Shown: positions 33,324 to 42,259 of the stretch, piece after piece
Position numbering within the stretch: position 1 is the first letter of the stretch
Layout of the letters: each line of letters begins with the position of its first letter
Origin: Polyangiaceae bacterium
GTDB taxonomy: Bacteria > Myxococcota_A > Polyangia > Polyangiales > Polyangiaceae
NCBI GenBank assembly: GCA_019637295.1
Contig: JAHBVX010000003.1
Location: forward strand, 496,001-560,000
Length of the DNA: 64,000 nucleotides
Reading direction: 5' to 3'
Made by a program: the position numbers and the translations under genes
The notes under the pieces: generated by a model
Told to the model about the DNA's origin: nothing
What the model saw: only the letters and a program-made list of their open reading frames with translations
Database searches by the model: none

Positions 33324-34297
33324 GCTTCGCGCACGTGCTGGGTCAAGCCCCAGCGCTGCAGACCCTCGAGCGCGCGCTCACGGGCGGACGGGTGCACCAC
33401 GCCTATCGCTTCACGGGCCCCGACGGCGTGGGCAAGGAGCTGGCCGCACTGGCCTTGGCCCGCGCCCTCGTGTGCGAGGCCGAAGACCCCTTGGGCTGCG
33501 AGCGCTGCAGCGCGTGTCAGCGCGCGCTCACCTTCGCCAGCGAGCCGCCACAGGTGCCGCTGCACCCCGACGTGGTGTTGGTAGAGCGCGGCCTCTATCC
33601 GGCGAACCTGCTCGGCATCTCGGGTACGGAGGCCACCGGCATCAGCGTGGAGCAGATCCGCCGGGTGGTGCTCACCCGCGTCGGCTACCGGCCCCACGAG
33701 GGCCGCGCCCTGGTGTTCATCGTGCGCGACGCGGATCTGCTCACCACCTCGGCCGCCAACAGCCTGCTCAAGACGCTGGAGGAGCCGCCCCCCCGCACGC
33801 ACTTCGTGCTCTTGACGTCGCGAGAGAATCGGCTGCTCGACACGATCCGCTCGCGAACCCTCCCGGTTCGCTTCGGCCCGCTCCCGGACGACGTGATCGC
33901 GACGCTCTTGCGCGCGCGCGGGCTCGACCCCGAAGCCGCGCGCCTGGCCCAAGGCAGCGCGCGTCGCGCGCTCGAGCTCGCGGATCCCGAGCGCGTGGAG
34001 GCGCGCGCGGCGATGCTGGCGGCGGTGCAGGCCGCGCTGGACGCGCCGGACATCACCGCGGCGCTCGACTTCGCGCAGAAGCGCCCGGAGGACCGCCACG
34101 CGCTGAGCGCGCAGCTCGGCGAACTGGCGCTGCACCTGGCCGAGCGCGCCCGGCAGAGCATCGCGCGAGATCCCGACGCAGCGGAGCGCATCGCGCGCCA
34201 GCACGAGCTGGTGCTGTCGGCGATGAGCCGCGTGGAGCGCAACGTGCAAGCTGCGCTCGTGCTCGAGTCCATGCTGCTCGAGATGCGCTCGGTGTGA
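33320..34297 (+). CDS. holB: DNA polymerase III delta' subunit
   Basis: 325 aa clamp-loader subunit. GPDGVGKE (about residues 32-39) is the P-loop, with Asp where Pro is usual and Glu where Thr/Ser is usual, so nucleotide binding may be weak as in other delta' proteins. A zinc module follows (CEAEDPLGCERCSACQRA). ARALVFIVRDADLLTTSAANSLLKTLEEPP matches the Walker B-sensor 1 region, and DTIRSRTLPVRF is the SRC-like segment (SRT here). GTG at 33320 shares GTGA with the lipoprotein stop. DnaX-type proteins share this layout but are longer; the lack of a C-terminal extension favours delta'. Confidence 0.88.
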   Translation: MSFAHVLGQAPALQTLERALTGGRVHHAYRFTGPDGVGKELAALALARALVCEAEDPLGCERCSACQRALTFASEPPQVPLHPDVVLVERGLYPANLLGISGTEATGISVEQIRRVVLTRVGYRPHEGRALVFIVRDADLLTTSAANSLLKTLEEPPPRTHFVLLTSRENRLLDTIRSRTLPVRFGPLPDDVIATLLRARGLDPEAARLAQGSARRALELADPERVEARAAMLAAVQAALDAPDITAALDFAQKRPEDRHALSAQLGELALHLAERARQSIARDPDAAERIARQHELVLSAMSRVERNVQAALVLESMLLEMRSV

Positions 34298-34307
34298 GCG
34301 CGCTCGG

Positions 34308-34901
34308 TCACTCGAGGGTGGACTGGCCGCCGCCCCAGAGCGTGACGTCCGAGCTCTGCACGGCGCGCCCCTGGTAGGCCTTGCAGAAGCCCTGATGCCC
34401 GAGCACGTAGAGGACGTCGCCGGCGAGTCCGCGCAGCTCGGTGATGACGGCCTCGTCGAAGGGGGGCGCGGGGGTCGGCCCGAGCGCAGTGACCGTCACG
34501 GGCAGCCGGCGAGCGCGCTCGAAGCGCACCCCCCCCACCTCCAGCGCGGATGGGACGGTCGCCGGGAGCTCGAGCTCGAGCTCCCGCGCGAGCGTCAAGC
34601 GCGCTGGCTCGCCGGGCTCGACCACGAGGGTGTGGGCCGCCGAGAAGAGCAGCGCCATCACCGGCTGGTCACCCTCCGCGAGCAGCCAACCGCGCTCGAG
34701 CCACAGCTCCTGCCCCGCGATCTCCAGCACGTCCCCCAGCTCGACGCGGAAGCCCCGACTCGACAGGGGTCTCTCGCGCTCCACGGCAGGGGCCGGCGGC
34801 GCCTCGCTCGCCGCGGGCTCTGCCCTGCGGCGCCGGACCGCCAGCCAACCTCCGACGCTCACCGCGACGACGCTCACGGCGGCAGCCACGAGCAAGCTCA
34901 C
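34308..34901 (-). CDS. Membrane-anchored protein of unknown function, coupled to thiE
   Basis: 197 aa. One N-terminal membrane helix (LLVAAAVSVVAVSVGGWLAV) with RRRR after it, a Pro/Ala linker, and a beta-rich domain (VELGDVLEIAGQELWLERGWLL; ALLFSAAHTLVVEPGE; LTLARELELELPA). I recognise no family. The GTG start shares GTGA with the thiE stop, so the two are translated together, but nothing in the sequence links it to thiamine. Confidence 0.7.
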   Translation of the reverse strand: MSLLVAAAVSVVAVSVGGWLAVRRRRAEPAASEAPPAPAVERERPLSSRGFRVELGDVLEIAGQELWLERGWLLAEGDQPVMALLFSAAHTLVVEPGEPARLTLARELELELPATVPSALEVGGVRFERARRLPVTVTALGPTPAPPFDEAVITELRGLAGDVLYVLGHQGFCKAYQGRAVQSSDVTLWGGGQSTLE

Positions 34902-35536
34902 GGTCCACCCTCGAGGGCGCGAGCGAACTGCCGTGCCGCGCGCTCGGCGGCGCGCAGCTCGCCGTCGGGTGGGATCAGCGCGGAGATGAGCGCGACGGCC
35001 TCGACCAGCGGCGCGACGCTGCTCACGCGCTCGGCGTCGATGCCGCCGATGGCGACCAGCGGCACGCCCGCCCGTCGCGCGCGCTCACTGGCTCGGGCGA
35101 GCCCCTCGAGTCCCACGACGGGATCCGGGCGGTCCTTCGACGCGGTGGAGAACACGGGGCCGAAGGCCACGTAGCTCGGACGGGCGGCCAGGGCGGCGTC
35201 GAGCTGCTCCAGATCGTGCGTGGAGACTCCGATCCGCAGTCCCGACGAGAGCTGTCGCACGTCCGCGACGGTCGGATCCTCTTGACCGACGTGCACACCG
35301 TCGACCTCCGCGAGCAACGCGAGATCGACGCGGTCGTTGGCGTAGACGGCGATCTGTCGATCGAGCTGCGCTCGGATGCGACGTAGGCCGGCGAGCGTCG
35401 CCCGAGCCCCGCTGCGCTTCGCCCTCACCTGCACCGTGCGCGCACCGCCCGCCGCCACCGCCGCGGCGAAAGCGACCGGATCGATGCCCCGCGCGCCGAG
35501 CGCGTCCCAATCGACGATGGCGTAGAGTCCGCGCAC
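34898..35536 (-). CDS. thiE: Thiamine-phosphate synthase
   Basis: 212 aa TIM barrel joining HMP-PP and the thiazole phosphate to thiamine phosphate. Recognisable elements are the opening LYAIVDW, VQVRAKRSG (usually QlReK), VYANDRVDLAL, VDGVHVGQED, IGVSTHDLEQL, YVAFGPVFSTASKD and IGGIDAERV. No other thiamine gene and no THI-box riboswitch is visible upstream in the 80 bases to the divergent gene. Confidence 0.93.
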   Translation of the reverse strand: MRGLYAIVDWDALGARGIDPVAFAAAVAAGGARTVQVRAKRSGARATLAGLRRIRAQLDRQIAVYANDRVDLALLAEVDGVHVGQEDPTVADVRQLSSGLRIGVSTHDLEQLDAALAARPSYVAFGPVFSTASKDRPDPVVGLEGLARASERARRAGVPLVAIGGIDAERVSSVAPLVEAVALISALIPPDGELRAAERAARQFARALEGGP

Positions 35537-35616
35537 GCAGCGCAGACTACCTCACCCCTCGCGGCGGCCAAAGTCGCGCATTTTGCTGGGCCTCGCCCTG
35601 TGCTACGTCCAACGGC

Positions 35617-36732
35617 GTGATGCGTGCTCGCTCCTTCGCCGCCCTGGCCGCGCTCGCCCTCGTGGCGCCGAGGCCGGCGCACGCCGCGCCGGACGACGAG
35701 AAGCCGCCTCCGCCCGAGCTCAGCCTCTCGGTGCAGGAGCGCGGCCCCCGGCAGCCCTGGCAGCTCACCGTGCGCAACGACGGCAAGGAGGCGGCGATGC
35801 TCTTCGCAGACCCCCGACTGCTCTCGTTCGAGGTCAAGGTGCCGGGCAAGAAGCAGAGCGCGCGCTGCCGACTGCCGGACGGCCTCGTCCCGAAGCAGCC
35901 CGATCGACGTACCCGCGTCGTGCTAGGCCCCGGCGAAGGCGTGACCCACTCCTTCGATCCGCGGCTGTATTGCTTCGCCGCGGGCGGGCAGTGGCAGCTC
36001 GTACCCGGCGCGATCGTAGAGCCGCGCTTCGGTTGGGACGAGCGGACCCGAACGGTGTGGAAGCAAGGCAAGCGGAGCACGGTCGCGCTGCCGAGTCCCC
36101 CACCCTTCGTCGCCACGGGCCTGGCGCAGGACCCGGACGACCTCGGGATCGGCGACGGCATCAAGGGCCTCCGCGCCGAGCCCTTCGCGCTGCGCTCGGA
36201 GTACGCGCGTTGGTCAGCCACGCGCCTCGAGGAAGATCGCAAGCTGCCCCCGGGCCCGCTGTCGCTCGAGCTCACGCAGGGCTCCGACGCCGCCGCCGAG
36301 CTCAGCGCGAGCCTGTCGCTCGTCGTCAGAAATCGCAGCAAGCGCACGCAGCAGCTCTACTTCCGCCGCGAGCTGGTCACCTTCGAGATCATGGGGCCCG
36401 ATGGCCTGTCCACCTGCAACTCCGAGCCGGATCTGCGCGCGCCGGATCGCCAGGCCTTCATCACCCTGGCGCCAGGGCGCTCGCTCAGCATCCTGAGTCG
36501 CTTGGTCGAGCTGTGTCCGCGCGGCGCGTTCGCGCGCCCGGGGCTCTACCTCGTGCACGCCCGCTTCGACTCGACCGAGAGCGGCGAGGAGTTCGGCATG
36601 GACGCCTACGTGGGTCGGGTCTTCAGCCCGGAGCCCGCCGCCATCCGCATCCGCACCGGCGAGCTGCCGTTCCTGAAGCGGCGCGCCATGCGCCCGCTCG
36701 GGCCGCCGCCTGCACCGCCCGCTGCCCAATGA
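35617..36732 (+). CDS. Secreted protein of unknown function
   Basis: 371 aa. The start (GTG 35617 or ATG 35620) leads into a signal peptide (SFAALAALALVAPRPAHA). Two similar beta-rich halves follow: LSLSVQERGPRQPWQLTVRNDGKEAAMLF and LSASLSLVVRNRSKRTQQLYF each start a strand-rich segment about the effect of an unequal 'TVRN/VVRN' repeat, so an internal duplication of an Ig-like domain is likely. Two Cys occur in each half. I do not know a family name. A hairpin follows it before the convergent metalloprotease gene. Confidence 0.75.
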   Translation: MMRARSFAALAALALVAPRPAHAAPDDEKPPPPELSLSVQERGPRQPWQLTVRNDGKEAAMLFADPRLLSFEVKVPGKKQSARCRLPDGLVPKQPDRRTRVVLGPGEGVTHSFDPRLYCFAAGGQWQLVPGAIVEPRFGWDERTRTVWKQGKRSTVALPSPPPFVATGLAQDPDDLGIGDGIKGLRAEPFALRSEYARWSATRLEEDRKLPPGPLSLELTQGSDAAAELSASLSLVVRNRSKRTQQLYFRRELVTFEIMGPDGLSTCNSEPDLRAPDRQAFITLAPGRSLSILSRLVELCPRGAFARPGLYLVHARFDSTESGEEFGMDAYVGRVFSPEPAAIRIRTGELPFLKRRAMRPLGPPPAPPAAQ

Positions 36733-36777
36733 GTCTGGGGTCGTCACGCCGCGGAAGCGACGAGTGACGCCACGGCC

Positions 36778-36813
36778 GGTGGCTCGAGCCCCACGCTCTG
36801 GGCGCGAGCCACC
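36778..36813. terminator. Hairpin between convergent genes
   Basis: Arms GGTGGCTCG (36778-36786) and CGAGCCACC (36805-36813), 18-base loop, lying between the stop of the secreted protein and the stop of the metalloprotease. There is no T-tract. Confidence 0.45.
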
Positions 36814-36879
36814 AAGCCGTCCCGCGGCCTGCAGCCAGCGGGGCTCGGGAGCGGCCGCGAGAACCCGCTCATGCGGTGC

Positions 36880-39800
36880 TCACGGCTCTGGCAGGTCCCC
36901 AGGGCCGAGCGGCATCGCGAAGGTCGCGCTGACCTGGCGCATGAGATCGATCTGATCGACGTACTTCACGAGCGCCGCCGCCGCCGCGGCGCCCGTCGGA
37001 TCGAGCACGGGCTTGCCGGCCGCGTCGAGCACGAACACCGGCCGCCCATCCGGCAAGAAGATGCGCTCGTCGCTCGGGTCTCGCTCCACCTCGTAGGCGA
37101 GCGAAACCAGCCGGTTGGCCCACTGCAGCATGCGCGCGCCCGCCGCGCGCTCCACGCTCTGTCCGAACAAGGCTTCCTGGCCGTAGCTCCGCGCGCGGTA
37201 GGTGACGCCGCTGACCGGGTAGCTGAAGGCCACGATCTCGTCCGCCGGCCACTCCGGCACCTCGGCTGGGAGCGCGGCGATGCGGGCCTCGTGTACCCAG
37301 GCGTTGCTCCAGTTCGTCGGGAAGAACGTCGCCCCCCAGACCATGGCGTACAGCTGCTCGTTGAAGCCGTGGTTGGGCTCGACGAGGAACGCGCCGCTCG
37401 GCCGCGCGCCGAGCCCCGCCGCGCTCGACCAGGTGGGGAAGGTCAAGCTGCCGAGGGGCGTGCCGCTCGGACTGCTCGGCGCCAACGCGTGCGGCGCGTA
37501 CACGGCGAGATCCCCGGTGAGCAGCTGGGTGTACAGGCGCCGCACCTGCTCGGGAAACACCGTCGCGAAGGACACGTTCTTGTAGCGCGAGTCGACGAAG
37601 TCTTCCTTGGAGCTGGCCACGAAGGAGTCGAAGGCCTCCGCCAGGTAATAGGTCGCCCAGATCTTGTCGTAGTAGGTGCCGACCTGCGTCTGGTAGTCGC
37701 TCCACCAGTAGCCCTGGGCGTAGTCGTAGTCGTTGTGCAGGTAGCGCCCGACTCCGAGCGGCAGGCTGAAGTCGTACAAGAACACGTCCGGCAGCGCCAC
37801 CGCGTCCGCGGCGAACAGCTCCGGCGCGACCCCCGGCGGTTGGCCCGAGCCGCAGAAGTCCGCGGGGCAGTAGTGGCCTGGCTCGGGGCGAGTCACGATG
37901 CGCGCGAACAAGTCGAGCGCGACCGTGGAGCCCAGGGCGTGCGGACCGTACAGACCATCCTGCAGCAGGTCGGCGGTGGGGGCGCTGGGGTCCCCGTCGA
38001 GCACCACGCCGAAGGCGAAGGTCTTGGCGATGAGCTGGATCTTGTCCAGATAGCGCGACTGAATCCGCACCATCGTGTCGAAGGAGTTGAACTCGACTCG
38101 CCCCCGCCGGAAGGAGTCGAGCAAGTAGCGGTTCTCGTACGCGCTCTCCAAGAAGCGGATCTGCTCGTAGGCGTCCGCGCCTGCGTCCAGGCTGAAGGCC
38201 GGCACGTTGCCGGTGTCCGCGTACTCGTCCGACGAGAACAGGTAGCCCCGACGCACGCGACCCTGGCCGTCGACGCCGAGGGGGGTCCGCGCCCAGGCGA
38301 AGCCGGCGTAGTCGGGATCCGACGAGAAGTCCTGCATCTGCTCCGCCGACACCAGATCCATGGCGCGCTCGCGACAGCGCTTGCCGAGCGGCGCGCCCGC
38401 GTCGTCTTGACAGTCTTCGAGCAGGCGGAAGCGCGCGGGCCACTCGCTGTAGTGACGAAAGAGGTATCCGTCCTCGGGATCGACCGCGGGAAAGTAATAC
38501 ACGCCGAACAGCCCCGGGTTGGTGGCGAACGCGCTCAGCTCGTAGGCCTCCGCCTGGCCGGCGCCGTTGCCCGTCACGCTCACGCCGGGATCCGCCCACA
38601 CGTCGACCGTGCCGCCGTAGCCGAAGCGCACCGCCGCGCGATCGTACTTGCCCGGCAGCGTCATGTCTTGGTTCGGATCCCCCGGGTAGTCCATCACGCT
38701 GCTGGTCGCCCAGCGCCCGATGTTACCGTCGATCTCCGCTTCGGAGATAGGATCGCGCCAGCGAGGGCCGATGCACGCGCTGCCGTCGGTGGTGCCTGGC
38801 GGACAGCTGGCGGTCACGGCGCCGTGGCCCGTGCGCAGCTGCCAGTACTCGGGCGCGTAGTTGAGCGCGTCGTAAGACGCGGCGAAATTGTGGCGCAGAC
38901 CCACCGAGTGACCGATCTCGTGCGCCATCACGCCGCGGGACAGCTCCTGGCGCGCGAACAGCAACAGCTGCTCGCGGTGCGCCGCCACGGCCGCGACGTC
39001 GGACGGGTCGGGCAGCGGGAACTTCTTGGACAGCGCCCGCGCCAGCCCGAGCAGGTGATCCGGCTCGGGTCCGTCGAAGCGACAGGCGTGGCGCTTGGCG
39101 TCCGACAGCCGCCTCGCGCGCTCCGCCTCGCGGCGCACCGTCGGGTTCATGCGACCGGCGGGCGACGCGCGGCGCACCGCGTCCCCGGAGACGGGCCCGG
39201 TGGGGTCGAAGCCCGCCGCCTGCATCAGGTCCGGCGTGACCAGACGACTCTCGATGGCGCTGCCGCGCAGCCGCGCGAGCCGCTCGGACAGCGCCGCGTT
39301 GCCGGGTCCGAGGCGGCCGCTCGCGTTGAGGGCCTGCTCCCGCGCCTTGCGTCGAGCGGCGGGGTGCTTGTGCTTCTGACCCTGGGGGAGTCCCGCGAGC
39401 AGCTGATCGAGCACCTTGGGATCGAGCGCGCCGAAGCGGTCGGCGAGCTCGTCCCCGCTCAGCGCGTGACCGCGCTCGGCGGCGCCTCCGGCCTGGTTCT
39501 GCTCCACCCAGTGGCTCACGTCTTGTCCAGCGATGAACGCCTCGGGCTCGATCAAGCCCTCGAGCAGCGAGACGAGATCCGTGAGGTTGGCCGCCGCTTG
39601 GTCGAGCACCGCCCCCCACTGCGTCAAGCTGCCGGCGATCTTCTCCCCGGTCAGCGGATCCTCCGCGTCCATCATGATACCCCAGGGCGCCATCAGCTGC
39701 GGCTCCTGCAGGATGCTCACCACGTTGAACCGCAGATCGCCGAGCCGAGGCGCCGTGCCGTCCGCGCCGCACGCGGGCGGATCCCCCGCCGCGGCGCTCA

Positions 39801-41175
39801 CCGGGTTGTGACAGAACACGAAGATCTCTGGGACCTCCGCGGGCGAGCTGCTGCCGAAGGGCGGCGTGTGATCGTCGCGCCAGGGCGTGGGCAGCCCCAT
39901 CTGCGTCTCGCAGCTGCCCTCCCCCGTGCGCCGGCACTCCGCGATGCGCGCCGCCAGGACCGCCACCCGCAGCGAGTCGCTCCACGACGAGAACGCCTCA
40001 CGCGTGCCCTCGAACAGCTCCTCCGGAAACCCAGGGCCGGCGTGCCAGGCGATGGTGCGCACGGGTCGGGCCCGATACGGCAGGGTGCACTGCCCGCGAG
40101 CGGCGTCGCAGCGCGAGCCGAAGCCCACGATCTCGCACTCGTCGTGGGTGCCGTTGCCGTTGTCGTCGCGCCGCGGATCGGCGCCCGCGGGCGTCGTTTC
40201 CGGCGTGTTGCAGCGATCCTCCGTGTGGCTCTGCTCGAACAGGTTCCAGCGCGTCGCGAAGCGGCGCCACTTGTCGTCCACCACGCCGTAGCTGCGGTCG
40301 TAGCCGAAGCGATCCACCGTGAAGTAGCCGAACAGCTCCATCTTCGCGCCGTCGTACTCCAGCGGCTCGTAGTCGCTGTCCGTCACCCTCAAGAACGCTT
40401 GCCGCAGCGTCAGCTCGCTGGGGTTACAGTTCTCGCTCGGGAAGCGGCCATACAGCCAGCACGCGGGGAAATCCCCCCATAGCTCATCCGAGATGATGCC
40501 GGGCTTGGCCCACACCTTGTGGGTGATGTCGAAGTAGCCACGCTTCTGATCGAACACCGGCGCGTGGGGGTGACCGGGCTCGTTCACGTAGTACGCGATC
40601 GGCTCCCACTGTACGCCGTAGTAGATGCCGAGCTGCGCCAGCGTGTCGAGCTCGTAGGCGCTGGTCGTGAGGTTCCGGGACCAGTCCACGCGAAAGTGGC
40701 TGCGGCGGTACCAGGGGCGGTCCGTGTCGTTCTCGACCACGATGTTCAGGTCTTCGCCGGTCTCGGGGTTGTAGTCGCGCTTGATGTCGAAGTGACTCTG
40801 GATGCGGTACGCGGCCACGATCTGACCATCCGCCACCCGACGCACCCCCTTGCCGTCCGTGTCGTCGATGCGCTCGTAGGTCAGGCGTGCCAGGAGCAGC
40901 TCTTCGGTGATGTCCCAGCGGATGCGGCTGGTGGGCTGCGCGTCGGAGTTGGTGAACAGCCCATCGGCGCCTGCTCCCGCTGCCACGTCCACCACCGTCG
41001 AGCGGAAGTAGAACTCCGGGTCGTCGTCCGGGTCGTCGAGCTTGCCCACGAAGAAGGACTTGGCCAGAGCGTCCGGCTGCACCCTCGAGATGGCGTCGCG
41101 CTCCTCGGAGCACGAGGGCACGCCCAGCAGCAGCGCCAAGAGAACGAGCGCGCGCAGCACGATGAGTCGCTTCAT
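36880..41175 (-). CDS. Large lipoprotein zinc metalloprotease, metzincin motif
   Basis: 1431 aa. ATG 41175 gives the signal MKRLIVLRALVLLALLLGV with lipobox VPSC, so the enzyme is lipid-anchored outside the cytoplasm. The active site reads MAHEIGHSVGLRHNF (His752, Glu753, His756, His762), a full HExxHxxGxxH metzincin motif. An upstream N-terminal half contains no motif I can name; the C-terminal half is Tyr/Trp/Asp-rich. It resembles the zinc-dependent metalloproteases with DUF5117-like regions found in Bacteroidota and Myxococcota. It is 103 bases downstream of the PEGA gene and on the same strand. Predation or surface processing is a guess. Confidence 0.85.
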   Translation of the reverse strand: MKRLIVLRALVLLALLLGVPSCSEERDAISRVQPDALAKSFFVGKLDDPDDDPEFYFRSTVVDVAAGAGADGLFTNSDAQPTSRIRWDITEELLLARLTYERIDDTDGKGVRRVADGQIVAAYRIQSHFDIKRDYNPETGEDLNIVVENDTDRPWYRRSHFRVDWSRNLTTSAYELDTLAQLGIYYGVQWEPIAYYVNEPGHPHAPVFDQKRGYFDITHKVWAKPGIISDELWGDFPACWLYGRFPSENCNPSELTLRQAFLRVTDSDYEPLEYDGAKMELFGYFTVDRFGYDRSYGVVDDKWRRFATRWNLFEQSHTEDRCNTPETTPAGADPRRDDNGNGTHDECEIVGFGSRCDAARGQCTLPYRARPVRTIAWHAGPGFPEELFEGTREAFSSWSDSLRVAVLAARIAECRRTGEGSCETQMGLPTPWRDDHTPPFGSSSPAEVPEIFVFCHNPVSAAAGDPPACGADGTAPRLGDLRFNVVSILQEPQLMAPWGIMMDAEDPLTGEKIAGSLTQWGAVLDQAAANLTDLVSLLEGLIEPEAFIAGQDVSHWVEQNQAGGAAERGHALSGDELADRFGALDPKVLDQLLAGLPQGQKHKHPAARRKAREQALNASGRLGPGNAALSERLARLRGSAIESRLVTPDLMQAAGFDPTGPVSGDAVRRASPAGRMNPTVRREAERARRLSDAKRHACRFDGPEPDHLLGLARALSKKFPLPDPSDVAAVAAHREQLLLFARQELSRGVMAHEIGHSVGLRHNFAASYDALNYAPEYWQLRTGHGAVTASCPPGTTDGSACIGPRWRDPISEAEIDGNIGRWATSSVMDYPGDPNQDMTLPGKYDRAAVRFGYGGTVDVWADPGVSVTGNGAGQAEAYELSAFATNPGLFGVYYFPAVDPEDGYLFRHYSEWPARFRLLEDCQDDAGAPLGKRCRERAMDLVSAEQMQDFSSDPDYAGFAWARTPLGVDGQGRVRRGYLFSSDEYADTGNVPAFSLDAGADAYEQIRFLESAYENRYLLDSFRRGRVEFNSFDTMVRIQSRYLDKIQLIAKTFAFGVVLDGDPSAPTADLLQDGLYGPHALGSTVALDLFARIVTRPEPGHYCPADFCGSGQPPGVAPELFAADAVALPDVFLYDFSLPLGVGRYLHNDYDYAQGYWWSDYQTQVGTYYDKIWATYYLAEAFDSFVASSKEDFVDSRYKNVSFATVFPEQVRRLYTQLLTGDLAVYAPHALAPSSPSGTPLGSLTFPTWSSAAGLGARPSGAFLVEPNHGFNEQLYAMVWGATFFPTNWSNAWVHEARIAALPAEVPEWPADEIVAFSYPVSGVTYRARSYGQEALFGQSVERAAGARMLQWANRLVSLAYEVERDPSDERIFLPDGRPVFVLDAAGKPVLDPTGAAAAAALVKYVDQIDLMRQVSATFAMPLGPGDLPEP

Positions 41176-41278
41176 GATGATCACCACGGCGGCAGCAGCG
41201 CCCAACACGAGCGCCCGAGCCGCGCTCGGCCTTTAGAGCAACTCGGCGGGCGATGGAACGGTGCCGGCGCCGCCGGGC

Positions 41279-42259
41279 TCAGAAGCGCAGCGGCAGCGCG
41301 ACGCTGCCGAGGGTGCCCGGCACCACCGGCGGTGGCCCCTCGCTCTCGGGCCGCAGCGCGAAGTACGCCCCCACACCGACGCCGGTGGCGACGACCGCGC
41401 CGCCCACCACCCAGGGCCATGGGCTGCCCCAGAACCCGGGCTCCTTGGCCTCGGACTCGAGCGAGACGCGCGCGGAGTGGGTCTGCCCCACCTGCACCAC
41501 GACGTCGGTCTGATAGGGGCGCTTGCCGCTGCCGGTGACGTGCACGGTGTGCACGCCCGCGGGCAGGCTCCCCTCCCACGTGCCCCGACCCACCACCCGA
41601 CCGTCCACGCTGATGCTGTCCCCGGCGCCGGCCACGACGCGCAGCCGCCCCTCTTTCTTCTCCGCCTCGAGCGCGAAGCTTAGCTTCGCCTCCGCTCCTC
41701 CGGCCACCCGACGACGCTCTCGCAGCTCCACGTAGCCCGGCTTGCTGAGCCAGATCTCGCGATCTCCTTGGTCGAGCAGGACCGGCTCGGGCAGCGGCGA
41801 CCTGCCCACGTCGACGCCGTCCACGCGGATGCGCGTGCCGGCGGGTTGCACGTCGAAGTTCACCGTGGCCACGAAGGCGGCGACGGTCTCGATCAAGCGC
41901 TCGGCGTCCACCCGGTCCTCCTCGCTGAGCATGGACGCGCCGTCCTTCTGGTATTTGCGCAGCGCGGAAATGACCTTGGCGTAGTTGCGGAGGTTCTTCT
42001 CGCAGGCGGCGATGTTCCACAACAGGCGCGGATCCTGGCTCAGCTCGTAGGCGCGCTCGAACTTGAGGCGCGAGCCCTGGTAGTCCCCGTCCACGAACAG
42101 GATGCGACCGGCTTCGTACTCGGCGCGGGCCATGCCCGTGAGCGCCTCGGCCAGCGGCGCTGGAGCAGCCGGCGTCGGCTCGGCCGTATCGGCCGCGCAG
42201 GGCAGCGCGGTCGAGACGACGGCGAGAGCGACGGCGAAGCAGAGCGAGGTGCGGATCAT
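41279..42259 (-). CDS. TPR and PEGA domain protein, exported
   Basis: 326 aa with a signal peptide (SLCFAVALAVVSTALPCAA). TPR-like helices cover about residues 45-115 (ARAEYEAGRILFVDGDYQGS; ELSQDPRLLWNIAACEKNL). Two PEGA repeats follow (VNFDVQPAGTRIRVDGVDVG and SISVDGRVVGRGTWEGSLPAGVHTVHVTGSG), then a C-terminal membrane helix (WPWVVGGAVVATGVGVGAYF). In Myxococcota such proteins commonly stand next to Hanks-type kinases. Its ATG overlaps the kinase stop. Confidence 0.88.
   Translation of the reverse strand: MIRTSLCFAVALAVVSTALPCAADTAEPTPAAPAPLAEALTGMARAEYEAGRILFVDGDYQGSRLKFERAYELSQDPRLLWNIAACEKNLRNYAKVISALRKYQKDGASMLSEEDRVDAERLIETVAAFVATVNFDVQPAGTRIRVDGVDVGRSPLPEPVLLDQGDREIWLSKPGYVELRERRRVAGGAEAKLSFALEAEKKEGRLRVVAGAGDSISVDGRVVGRGTWEGSLPAGVHTVHVTGSGKRPYQTDVVVQVGQTHSARVSLESEAKEPGFWGSPWPWVVGGAVVATGVGVGAYFALRPESEGPPPVVPGTLGSVALPLRF

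Noticed and set aside
35537-35619. TPP riboswitch in front of thiE
   Set aside because: The leader is only about 80 bases with no CTGAGA-type core on the thiE strand.
36871-40482. 1203-codon plus-strand frame opposite the metalloprotease gene
   Set aside because: Arg/Val/Gln/His-rich shadow of a conserved HExxH protein; no start context and no recognisable domain.
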